Source: Deinandra increscens subsp. villosa (taxonomy: Eukaryota; Streptophyta; Magnoliopsida; Asterales; Asteraceae). From it: a stretch of DNA of 64,000 nt. Shown here one piece after another: positions 45,657 through 53,451 of the stretch. The first letter of the stretch is position 1, and the number at the start of each line of letters is the position of its first letter. The position numbers and the translations under genes are program-made. The stretch lies in assembly GCA_039602395.1 (NCBI GenBank), contig JBCNJP010000006.1, positions 58,526,429-58,590,428 on the forward strand. The letters run 5' to 3'. The notes under the pieces were generated by a model, which saw only the letters and a program-made list of their open reading frames with translations, was not told the origin of the DNA and searched no databases.

Positions 45657-46275
45657 GTGTTGAACAGTTACTCGGGTTTCCTGATTGGATGCAATACGAA
45701 CTACGCAAGACATTGGAAACAACCCGTCATCGCCAAGTTCTGGATGCAATACGAACTACGCAAGACATTGGAAACAACCCGTCATCGCCAAGTTCGAGAA
45801 AAGGCTTTCTATGTGGAAGAGCAACACTCTCTCAATTTGAGGGCGCCTCACTCTTGTTAAATCGGTCCTCAATAGTTTATCCTTTTATTTTTCTCTCTCT
45901 TTTCATGGCTCCGAATAATGTGATTGAGAGCTTGGAGAAATTAATGAAAAGATTTATGTGGGGAGAGGATCATGATAGAAGGAAAATTCACTGCGCGAAA
46001 TGGTCCCAAGTGACGTTACCAAAAGACAAGTGTGGTCTAGGAATGGGGGCTTTAAAAGCTGCAAACCTGGCTCTCATCTCCAAATGGCATTGGAATTGAA
46101 GATTTGATACTAACGGACCATGGAAGAAAGTTATTGTTTCGAAAGCTGCAAACCTGGCTTTCATCCCACATGTCGATTAAGAACGGGTTGGATAGCACGT
46201 GGAAAGCGATTGGCAAAGTGGAAAGGGCGTTGTTGGAGCAGGACGTTAACTAGAATGGGCTGATTTGTGAGCATG
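45657..46275 (+). pseudogene. LINE ORF2 fragment with internal 55-bp duplication
   Basis: The frames read ...GCNTNYARHWK... then, shifted, FSLFMAPNNVIESLEKLMKR, FMWGEDHDRRKIHCAKW and GLGMGALKAANLALISKWHW: the segment of plant LINE ORF2 between reverse transcriptase and zf-RVT. The 55-bp unit starting TGGATGCAATACG lies twice in a row (45686-45740, 45741-45795), breaking the frame. The 3' part (46100-46275) is degraded. Truncated at both ends. Confidence 0.85.
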
Positions 46276-46488
46276 AGTAAGTGGGCAACTGTTCGGATTG
46301 GCTTATATAGTGAAAAAAGTCAATGAGTCAATTAGTTCTTTTTTTATTATTAGCTTGTATGGTGAAAAAAGTCAATAAGTCAATGATTTCTTTTTTAAAT
46401 ATATTTAGCTTAGCTTATTAGTGTAAAAGCTAGTAACCACCCAAGAAAATAAGCAAAATCCTAAACAAACAAGCAATCAGTCATCAGT

Positions 46489-48442
46489 ATGGAAGCCATC
46501 GGGGTGCTAATGACGTACCCTATGTCATCATACCTCGAACACGAACTCGATCGCCGCTTCAATCTCTTCCGCCTGTGGAACTTCCCTCACAAAACCGACT
46601 TCTTCAACGACCACGCCGCCTCCATCCAAGCCGTCGTCGCAAGCACGCAGGCCGGCTCCGGCGCCGACCGAGAATTGATCGACTCGTTGCCGGCTCTCGA
46701 GATCGTAACGAGTTTCAGCGTCGGATTAGACAACGTCGATTTGGCGTACTGTAAGGAGAAAGGAGTTAGGGTTACCAACACGCCTGATGTGCTAACCGAC
46801 GATGTTGCCGATTTGGCGATCGGCTTGATTTTAGCGACGTTGAGAAGGATCTGTGAGTCCGATCGGTTTGTTAGGAGTGGATTTTGGAAGAACGGTGAGT
46901 TCAGATTGACTACGAAGGTTCGATTTCGTTATCTACTCGTATTCATCATCATTATTATTCTGTTTAATCGTTTTCGTTTTGATTTGAATGATTTCACATC
47001 TGATTAGCAAAATGTTATCATTCCTGAAATGATTTCGCGTTTCTGATTCACTGATTCATCATTCATCAAATAATCATTTTGATTCTGACTGATTTTACAT
47101 CCGATTAGTAAAATGTTATGGGGCCGTTATAGTTGTGGAAAATGTTTTCTAGTTTTTCATTTCTGGTTTTCTAGAAAATGAAATGAGTTTTCCATCTCTA
47201 GAAAACACATGAAAATTTTTGAAAACGCTTTCAAATTTGAAAGATAGAATTTTCATTTTCAAAATTAGAAAACTAGAAAACATGTTCAAATCAAATGTTT
47301 TCTATTTGTTTTCTATCTCTATATTTCATTAAATTTCCGTCGACGATGCGGTGGAGCAGACGACGACGGAGGTGACGGAGGAGAGGTCGAGCGGCTGTGC
47401 GTATAAACCCTAGAAAATGAACGCCCCTTTTCTTTTGTATATATTTGGAAAACGAAAACAGAAAACAGAAAACAGAAAACAGAAAACAGTAAAAAATGTG
47501 TTTTTCAATTTTAGTTAAAATTTAGAAAACACTATTTTCTGTTTTCCTAAAAAAACGTTTTCTAAAAAATACAATTTGAACGCGTTTTCTGTTTTCCTTG
47601 TTTTCTTGGAAAACAGAAATGGAAAACACCCCCTGTTTTCCACAACTAAACGCGCCCTATAGTTCCTGAAATAATTTCGCATTTCTGATTCAGTGATTTA
47701 TCATTCTATCAAATAATCATTTTGATTCTGACTGATTTCACTTCCGATTAGCAAAATGTTATCATTCCTGGATGATTTCACATTTCTGATTCACTGATTC
47801 ATCATTCATCAACTAATCATTTTGATTCTAACTATTTCACATCCGATTAGCAAAATGTTTATTCCTGATTCCTGAAATGATTTTGCATTTCTGATTCAGT
47901 GATTCATCAAATAATGATTGCAGTTGAGCGGCAAAAAAGTTGGAATATTAGGTCTAGGAAGAATAGGCACAGCAATTGCTAAAAGAGCTGAATCATTCAA
48001 CTGTTCCATCAGCTACCATTCCAGATCCGAGAAACCAGACTCAAAATACAAGTATTTTCCTACTGTCATTCAACTGGCTTCAAACTGTGAGATTCTCGTG
48101 GTGGCATGCGCGCTAACCGAGGCAACACGTCACATAATTAACCGCGAAGTCATTGATGCGCTTGGTCCCAAAGGGTTTGTGGTTAACATTGGCAGGGGGG
48201 CACACATAGATGAGCCTGAATTGGTTTCTGCGCTTGTGGAAGGCCGGCTAGCCGGTGCTGGGCTTGATGTGTTTGAGGGTGAACCGAGGGTGCCCGAGGA
48301 GTTGTTTGGGCTTGATAATGTGGTTATGGTGCCTCATGTTGGGAGTAGCACTGTGGAGACAGAAAACGCAATGGCTGATCTTGTTGTGGGGAACCTGGAG
48401 GCTCACTTTTTGAAGAAACCGTTGCTAACTCCGGTTGTTTAG
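46489..48442 (+). CDS. HPR2/HPPR: Hydroxyphenylpyruvate / hydroxypyruvate (glyoxylate) reductase
   Basis: Two exons, 46489-46917 and 47924-48442, give 315 aa, the family length. Donor AAG|GTTCGA, acceptor GATTGCAG|TTGAGC; phase 0. It belongs to the D-isomer 2-hydroxyacid dehydrogenases: NAD(P)-dependent reduction of hydroxypyruvate and glyoxylate in the cytosol (photorespiratory bypass) and, in close homologues such as Coleus HPPR, of 4-hydroxyphenylpyruvate. Visible motifs: substrate-domain SFSVGLDNVDL and NTPDVLTDDVADLA, Rossmann GILGLGRIG (G153, G155, G158), and catalytic R234 (NIGRGAHIDE), E261 (LDVFEGEP) and H281 (PHVGSST). All key residues are present, no frameshift, and the C-terminal PLLTPVV is typical. 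The choice between the HPR2 and HPPR names is not settled. Confidence 0.95.
47005..47923. repeat. ~100-bp tandem repeat in the reductase intron, four units
   Basis: Unit GATTAGCAAAATGTTATCAT then TTCCTGAAATGATTTC and CTGATTCA.TGATTCATCA starts at about 47005, 47103, 47745 and 47846. The second unit is split by the MITE at 47118-47657. The last unit runs straight into the splice acceptor (ATAATGATTGCAG). Confidence 0.85.
47118..47657. mobile_element. 540-bp MITE in the reductase intron
   Basis: Left end GGGGCCGTTATAGTTGTGGA, right end (reversed) GGGCGCGTTTAGTTGTGGAA. The interior is made of GAAAAC and TTTTCTAG words, and its arms pair over long stretches. Non-coding. The target duplication is unclear because the flanks are decayed repeat. 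Confidence 0.75.
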
Positions 48443-48569
48443 TGTAAATCTGATGAAAGTTTTCTTGGTTCTTATTAGTTTGTTATTAGTTTTGCTCATT
48501 CAAGATTGCTTTAACTTTGTTAACTTTGTTGAAGATTGAATTTGGGTTAGTTTGGATCCGTAATATTAT

Positions 48570-48825
48570 TAATTTTTTTAGTAAAATTGGGGCGTTAAAC
48601 GAGCGAAATTGCTTGTGAGCCGTTAAAATTAACTCGCTAAAAGCTCAAATCTATCGGAGCTTAGACGAGCTTGAGTCTAATACGGCTCAAGCATGTAGTT
48701 ATATATATAATTAAATATAGTAATTTTTATTTAATATACTAGATATAAGTGTATAATTAGGATATAATAACATTAAAAAAGTATAATATGGATCATATTA
48801 AAATAATTAGGCATATAGATATATG

Positions 48826-48879
<54 letters not shown>

Positions 48880-48960
48880 AAATAAATAATAAACGAGTCG
48901 AATTTAAACGTTATATATTTTTGGCCTTGTCTATTTGTACATCCTAATACGACAAAATCT
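48570..48960. other. GAGCTCGAG-type repeat and (TA)n run
   Basis: GCTAAAAGCTCAAATC, GAGCTTAGACGAGCTTGAG and TAAACGAG words mark a common plant repeat also seen at 42244-42395 and in the middle of the fold-back at 18490. A TA run fills 48824-48874. No gene between the reductase and the composite element. Confidence 0.5.
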
Positions 48961-48977
48961 TCTATTCCTACATCCTA

Positions 48978-49171
48978 ATACGCAGCGTATACAACAATAC
49001 GCAGCGTATTGTTGTCAGCAGCCGTCAAAATGATTACGAGGTTGTCCCAATACGTGACGTATATAAATATACGCTGCGTATTAAGTTCATTCATTAAAAC
49101 CGGGAGAAAACCAAATTCGGTTGGTGTATACTACTCTTTATACGGTGCGTATACTTGTATACGCTCCGTAT
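48978..49171. promoter_or_regulatory. Paired-palindrome modules 1-3, upstream of PB1-like gene 1
   Basis: Module 1: boxes 48978-48990 and 48997-49009 (both ATACGCAGCGTAT). Module 2: 49050-49062 (ATACGTGACGTAT, altered core) and 49069-49081. Module 3: 49140-49152 (ATACGGTGCGTAT) and 49159-49171 (ATACGCTCCGTAT). Every pair has centres 19 bp apart and a 6-bp gap. Module 3 ends 33 bp before the TATAAAA at 49205-49211. Confidence 0.9.
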
Positions 49172-49204
49172 AGGGGTAGGTAGGGTGAAATTTCAATCTC
49201 CAAC

Positions 49205-49211
49205 TATAAAA
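49205..49211 (+). promoter_or_regulatory. TATA box of PB1-like gene 1
   Basis: CTATAAAAGA lies 82 bp upstream of the chosen ATG and just downstream of module 3, a typical plant core promoter position. Confidence 0.6.
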
Positions 49212-49292
49212 GACATCATAATCATCCAAACTACCTATATCCCCAACAATTTTAAAGAAATTTTTCGTTTTACACCAAAAAAGAAAAAAAAT

Positions 49293-49808
49293 ATGAGCAG
49301 CAACCCTAAATTGTATTCAATTCGTTCGTCAAATGTGTATGATGACGGATTGGTGGTACAAGATGTGTACTCACAACATCCTGAAAAATACTTCACGTTA
49401 AAAAATTTTCTCGGAGGCCATTTTACATCTTTACCTGGTAGGAGGTACGAGGGCGGTGTATGTGTTCATGTTGACTACATAGATGTATGTAGCTTTACGT
49501 TTTCATACATGGATTTAATAATGCAGGATCTCGGGTTTCTTGATACGATCAACCTGTGGTATTACTTTAACCCCAAAAATCATAATAATTTTGATACGGG
49601 TTTGATGGAATTAAGGAATGATTCAGACGCCAGTTGGCTAACTAAGTACCATTCTGAAAATGATGAAAAGAGTATAAGGGTGTACGTTCTACACAGTAAG
49701 TTGGATGACTACGACGGCAAGAAGTATCAAAGAGAAAATAATCTGTTAAAGGAGTTTGAAGAACGGCTCCGACGGCTCCCACGCCCCCATGAGAGACGTT
49801 TTTTATAG
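49293..49808 (+). CDS. PB1-like domain protein 1 (element cargo), 171 aa
   Basis: The start at 49293 was chosen because it lies about 80 bp after the TATA box and follows a short A-rich leader; a frame-open ATG at 49155 lies upstream of that TATA box. The protein carries the pattern KYFTLKNFLGGHFTSLPGRR then YEGGVCVHVDYIDVCSF, DLIMQDLGF, a Tyr/Asn-rich strand and IRVYVLHSK, the fold called PB1-like that precedes many plant MULE transposases. PB1 domains mediate protein pairing, so a partner role with the transposase is plausible but inferred. It shares the GHFT.LPGRRY motif and order with the gene at 57652, at low overall identity. No membrane segment. Confidence 0.75.
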   Translation: MSSNPKLYSIRSSNVYDDGLVVQDVYSQHPEKYFTLKNFLGGHFTSLPGRRYEGGVCVHVDYIDVCSFTFSYMDLIMQDLGFLDTINLWYYFNPKNHNNFDTGLMELRNDSDASWLTKYHSENDEKSIRVYVLHSKLDDYDGKKYQRENNLLKEFEERLRRLPRPHERRFL

Positions 49809-50290
49809 TATTAATATTTAGAAAAAATGTTTTAAAGCGCATCGAAATATTATGTGGTTGATGGTGTTGAAATAATGTGTATGCAGAAATGTTTGAAGGC
49901 GTATCGAAATACTATCTGGTTAATGGTGTCGAAATGTATTTTTATTATGAAAACGCGTTAACAAAATTCTAACTTTATTTTATTTTTATTACACTACGGC
50001 CTAGTAATGTAGTAATTAATTTTTACTTATATTTATAATTTATTTTAATTTATCTTTTATTATTTTAATATATTTTTTAATTTTTTAATTTATTCATAAC
50101 TTTTTATTCCATAAATGCATCCATTCATAAAAATTCAAACATCACAAAATATATCATAGATGCATCAATTCATCAAATTCAAACATCACTAAATAAAAAA
50201 GATAGTTCAAAATACATGATCAAACATAGTTCAACATACATGATCAAACAAAAGAACGAAAAGCAAAATGAGACCCTGCTAATGGTCCTC
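49809..50290. other. Convergent 3' regions, AT-rich
   Basis: Between the stops of the PB1-like gene (+) and the Athila-ORF1-like gene (-). Two imperfect repeats are visible: AATTCATCAAATTCAAACATC (about 50165 and, degraded, 50110) and AAATAC/AACATACATGATCAAACA (50210, 50234). No gene. Confidence 0.5.
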
Positions 50291-51562
50291 CTAATCCTCA
50301 TCACCAGCCATATCATCATCATCATCATCATCTGTCGCCTCGTCCTGAACGTCGCCCTCACCACCCGGGGCATGTGGAAATGGAGGATGGTCATGGATGT
50401 CCAAACGTGAGGCAACCACCAGCATCATCTGGGCCAGCCAGTCCTGAACCTCACCCAATCGGTCTAATCTCTCCCTCACAGCACGAGGCATCCTGACTGC
50501 CCTATACCTATGACGCACCTCCTGCACCTCGTGTGCCACGTCCCCGGCGTGCACCCCATGTCCTCCCTGCACCCCGTGCCCTCCCTGAACCCCCTGGCCG
50601 GCCTGGCCACCCTCCGCCTCTGCCGGACCTCCACCATCAACCTCCGGCACCCAAATCTCACGATCCTTCCCCACCATCCGATAAAAAAAATTAGGACGTG
50701 CGCCAAACTTCCTAATGATCTTCATGCTGCTCATGGTCGCCCTGCCTAGTGTCCTCGCCGGCAGTGGTGGGGGCATCTCGAGCTGGTGCTGCTGGAGGAC
50801 ACCTATCGCCGATGCAATCCGTGTAATGAACGGCCCGCAAAAAATATCACTCCCAGCCTTCCTACTCTCGTGCTTCCCCAGAAATTTAGCCAGACCGTGT
50901 GCTAGGGCGGCACTCCTCCCGCGAATCAAACAGTAAAAGTAGAACAAATCGGTCTGGGTGACGTGCTCCTTGCTGAAGCCACGTGATGTGATGGAGGTAC
51001 TGATGAGTTTATGGAGGTATCTAAAAAGTGGGTCCCTAATCTGTGTAGCACGGTTCTCGTCTCCACGTACCGGTGGATCGCTGATCGACTCCCACCACTG
51101 ATCCTGAGAATGCTGGGCAATGGCCTTTACGGCCTGAGTGTACATCGGGGTTAGTGTCTCATCCACTGTGTATAACCCCGACAAGACCGCAAACGCACGC
51201 AGCGTGTAACCATACGCCACCCCGAAAAGTGAGAATCTAACTGCAATGGGCTCGTCCGCGAAATCCTGGACGGCCTGTGGGAAGGGACCGACAATCGGTA
51301 CGTAAGCAAACGTACATAGAAACTCGAGAACTAAGTACGGATACGTGGGCAATCCGGCTGTATCGAAAAGACGCCTGAACGGAGTATCCAGCGGTACGAT
51401 AGCGTCGTATCTCTCAATGGCCTCAATCTCCGTCAAAAACGGCACGTCAACCGCATCCGATGCCCTAATATCCCACGTGATGAACCTCTGAAGTCTCTCT
51501 CGTGCAGTAGTCCCCGCGGCAAACTGGAGATACGGATAATCATCTATCTGTAAACCAGCCAT
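50291..51562 (-). CDS. Athila-ORF1-like protein (element cargo), 423 aa
   Basis: A single long frame with good GC content. The N-terminal ~290 residues fit the pattern of the plant retrotransposon ORF1 / ATHILA family: YPYLVLEFLCTFAY, VRFSLFGVAYGYTLRAFAVL, GLYTVDE, IRDPLFRYLHKLISTSIT, DLFYFYCLIRG, and GPFITRIASAIG. The function of that family is unknown. The C-terminal 130 residues are low complexity: glycine-rich QGVQGGHGVQGGHGV repeats, a basic RHRYRAVRMPRAVRERL stretch and an acidic end with a DDDDDDD run. Usually this family is linked to Gypsy elements, so its place in a MULE is odd. The match is by eye, so confidence in the family name is moderate. The leader is separated from module 4 by a long AT microsatellite. 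Confidence 0.65.
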   Translation of the reverse strand: MAGLQIDDYPYLQFAAGTTARERLQRFITWDIRASDAVDVPFLTEIEAIERYDAIVPLDTPFRRLFDTAGLPTYPYLVLEFLCTFAYVPIVGPFPQAVQDFADEPIAVRFSLFGVAYGYTLRAFAVLSGLYTVDETLTPMYTQAVKAIAQHSQDQWWESISDPPVRGDENRATQIRDPLFRYLHKLISTSITSRGFSKEHVTQTDLFYFYCLIRGRSAALAHGLAKFLGKHESRKAGSDIFCGPFITRIASAIGVLQQHQLEMPPPLPARTLGRATMSSMKIIRKFGARPNFFYRMVGKDREIWVPEVDGGGPAEAEGGQAGQGVQGGHGVQGGHGVHAGDVAHEVQEVRHRYRAVRMPRAVRERLDRLGEVQDWLAQMMLVVASRLDIHDHPPFPHAPGGEGDVQDEATDDDDDDDMAGDED

Positions 51563-51596
51563 AACACCTACAAAAAAAAAACCAAAAACAATAAAG

Positions 51597-52045
51597 TTAA
51601 TAATTTAAAAAGTTAAATAAATAATAAATAATAATAAATAATAAATAATAAATAATAAATAATAATAAATAATAATAAATAATAAATAATAATAAATAAT
51701 AATAAATAATAAATAATAAATAATAAATAATAATAAATAAGTAATAATAAATAAGTAATAATAAATAAGTAATAATAAATAAGTAATAATAAATAAGTAA
51801 TAATAAATAAGTAATAATAAATAAGTAATAATAAATAATAAATAATAAATAATAATAAATAAATAATAAATAATAATAAATAAATAATAAATAAATAATA
51901 AATAAATAATAAATAATAAGTAATAATAAATAAGTAATAATAAATAATAAATAATAAATTATGAATAATTAATAATAAATAAGTAACAATAAATAATAAA
52001 TAACTAATAATAAATAATTAATAAGAATTAATAAGAAACAAGATT
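51597..52045. repeat. (ATAATAA)n-type microsatellite, ~450 bp
   Basis: Units of 7 bp (ATAATAA) and a 14-bp variant with AAGTAAT alternate in blocks. The repeat lies between the Athila-like start codon and module 4, so it may have expanded inside the 5' leader or promoter. Confidence 0.95.
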
Positions 52046-52062
52046 AGTAAAAAATATCTACA

Positions 52063-52094
52063 ATACGCAGCGTATTATGTGTTACGCTGCGTAT
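52063..52094. promoter_or_regulatory. Paired-palindrome module 4
   Basis: Boxes 52063-52075 (ATACGCAGCGTAT) and 52082-52094 (TTACGCTGCGTAT), 19 bp centre to centre. Upstream of the Athila-like gene on the minus strand, about 500 bp away because of the microsatellite. Confidence 0.9.
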
Positions 52095-52450
52095 TGTTCA
52101 TTTATGTTCAAAATATTCGCAGATTTCAGGCCCTAAAATCGGAAGATTCTAGCAAAAACGAAGGGCGAGTGTTGTTCTATGGTTCTAAGGATCTATCCTA
52201 GCGGTTTTTCTATCATGTAACAACTAAATCAAACAAATCTAACATTTCTATACAATTTATAATTTCAAACCAAAAAAGAAGATTTGGGTGAAATAGGTTA
52301 CGGATACAAACCTGTATTTGTATACGGGAATTGAATCGGCGAGTATTCTCTTTGTTCTCCGGCGATTCCTTCTCCGGCGGTTCCTTCTTCTCCGTCAAGA
52401 TTGATCCGGCGGTTTTTTTGTTTTTTTGTGTTTTGTTTGGTTATGGCGGC
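52095..52450 (-). other. Possible 5' leader exon of the Athila-like gene
   Basis: GC-rich compared with its flanks. Read on the minus strand from about 52440 it contains GAGAAGAAGG- and CCGCCGGAGAAGG-type leader sequence and a donor-like ACAG|GTTTGT at about 52316-52320. A 61-codon frame (52213-52398, MTEKKEPPEKESPENKENT) is the only open frame and has low-complexity coding. I treat it as leader or spliced UTR, not a gene. Confidence 0.3.
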
Positions 52451-52485
52451 TGAAGAAGAGTCCCGTAACTTTTGTACGCACCCTA

Positions 52486-52517
52486 ATACGCTGCGTATTG
52501 CCTAATACGCAGCGTAT
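52486..52517. promoter_or_regulatory. Paired-palindrome module 5
   Basis: Boxes 52486-52498 (ATACGCTGCGTAT) and 52505-52517 (ATACGCAGCGTAT), 19 bp centre to centre, linker TGCCTA. It ends 26 bp before a TATAAATA at 52544-52551 and may serve both the plus-strand gene at 52595 and the minus-strand leader below 52450. Confidence 0.92.
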
Positions 52518-52543
52518 TAACTTTTCCTTCAACGATTTTTCCC

Positions 52544-52551
52544 TATAAATA
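52544..52551 (+). promoter_or_regulatory. TATA box of the proline-rich gene
   Basis: CCCTATAAATAGGGG, 44 bp before the ATG at 52595. Confidence 0.65.
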
Positions 52552-52594
52552 GGGGTCATGTGGGTGTTAAGTTTTTGTTACAACTAACCGACAT

Positions 52595-53008
52595 ATGTCT
52601 GAAGAACTAAATCTTAGCTCTTTTCTACGCAAATTTAACTACCTTGCAATGTCTACACCACCTAGAGACGTTCTTCGAGAATACCGTGGAGGACGACGGA
52701 TTCATTTTGCTCCGGCGGGTGAACAACCTCCACCACCCAACCCGGTGGTTGAACAGCCTCCACCACCCCCTCCGGTGGTTTTTCAGCCTCCACCTCCCCC
52801 ACCTCCACTTGTTGTTCTACCCCCTCTTCGACGACGTCCTCTCGTAGGAGTTGAAGAAGAGGATGAAAATGCTTGGAACGAAGCACACCAGGAGGACTTG
52901 CAGGCTCTTCGAGAATACTGGGACGAAGACCAAAGAAGATTCTTGGAGGAGGACACCGGATCTGAAGGCGCCCGATGGGCATCTGACAGTGACTCCGACT
53001 CGTCTTGA
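52595..53008 (+). CDS. Small proline-rich acidic protein (element cargo), 137 aa
   Basis: Three parts: a short N-terminus (MSEELNLSSFLRKFN; a second in-frame ATG at 52649 begins MSTPPRDVLREYRGGRR), a proline tract with repeats of VEQPPPPPPVV and FQPPPPPPP, and an acidic C-terminus (VEEEDENAWNEAHQEDLQAL, then DEDQRRFLEED and SDSDSDSS). No known domain, membrane segment or signal peptide. The promoter context (module 5, then TATA) and the continuous frame through a repetitive region support a real gene. Its role is unknown; a disordered adaptor is possible. The 3' UTR holds a ~38-bp direct repeat with GTGGGAGTCAAGTTG (about 53058, 53092). Confidence 0.65.
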   Translation: MSEELNLSSFLRKFNYLAMSTPPRDVLREYRGGRRIHFAPAGEQPPPPNPVVEQPPPPPPVVFQPPPPPPPLVVLPPLRRRPLVGVEEEDENAWNEAHQEDLQALREYWDEDQRRFLEEDTGSEGARWASDSDSDSS

Positions 53009-53165
53009 AACTGGTCTTCTTAGTTGTGTAGGAGTTACAAGTATTCTGTAGTTGTGGGAGTCAAGTTGTTTTTCTAATATTCTCTGTAGTAGTGGGAGTC
53101 AAGTTGTTTTTCTAAGTGGTTGTATCTCTATTAGCAATAAATTTGTGGTGCATTTAAAGTTCCAA

Positions 53166-53312
53166 GTATTATATGAATAATAAATAATAAATAATAAATA
53201 ATAAATAATAAATAATAAATAATAAATAATAAATAATAAATAATAAATAATAAATAATAAATAATAAATAATAAATAATAAATAATAAATAATAAATAAT
53301 AAATAATAAGAA
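53166..53312. repeat. (ATAATAA)n microsatellite, ~145 bp
   Basis: Almost perfect 7-bp units. Frames coding IYYLLF repeats on the minus strand are only this repeat. Confidence 0.97.
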
Positions 53313-53451
53313 TTAACAATTAATAATAGAACAGGCTTTGCGCCAACAAACCACATTGTTCTAATACATAAAACAAGAATAACAATTAAAGTTCCAAGTT
53401 GTTGAAAAGCTAATATAATACATAAAACAAGAATAACAATTAACATAATCA

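Noticed and set aside
48978..49171. Reading the ATACGC boxes as a simple microsatellite
   Set aside because: The pairs are dispersed over 10.6 kb, always two per module at fixed spacing with different linkers, and not in continuous arrays.
50216..50749. Plus-strand frames over the Athila-like gene
   Set aside because: Shadows of the 423-codon minus-strand gene, which has the recognisable domain.
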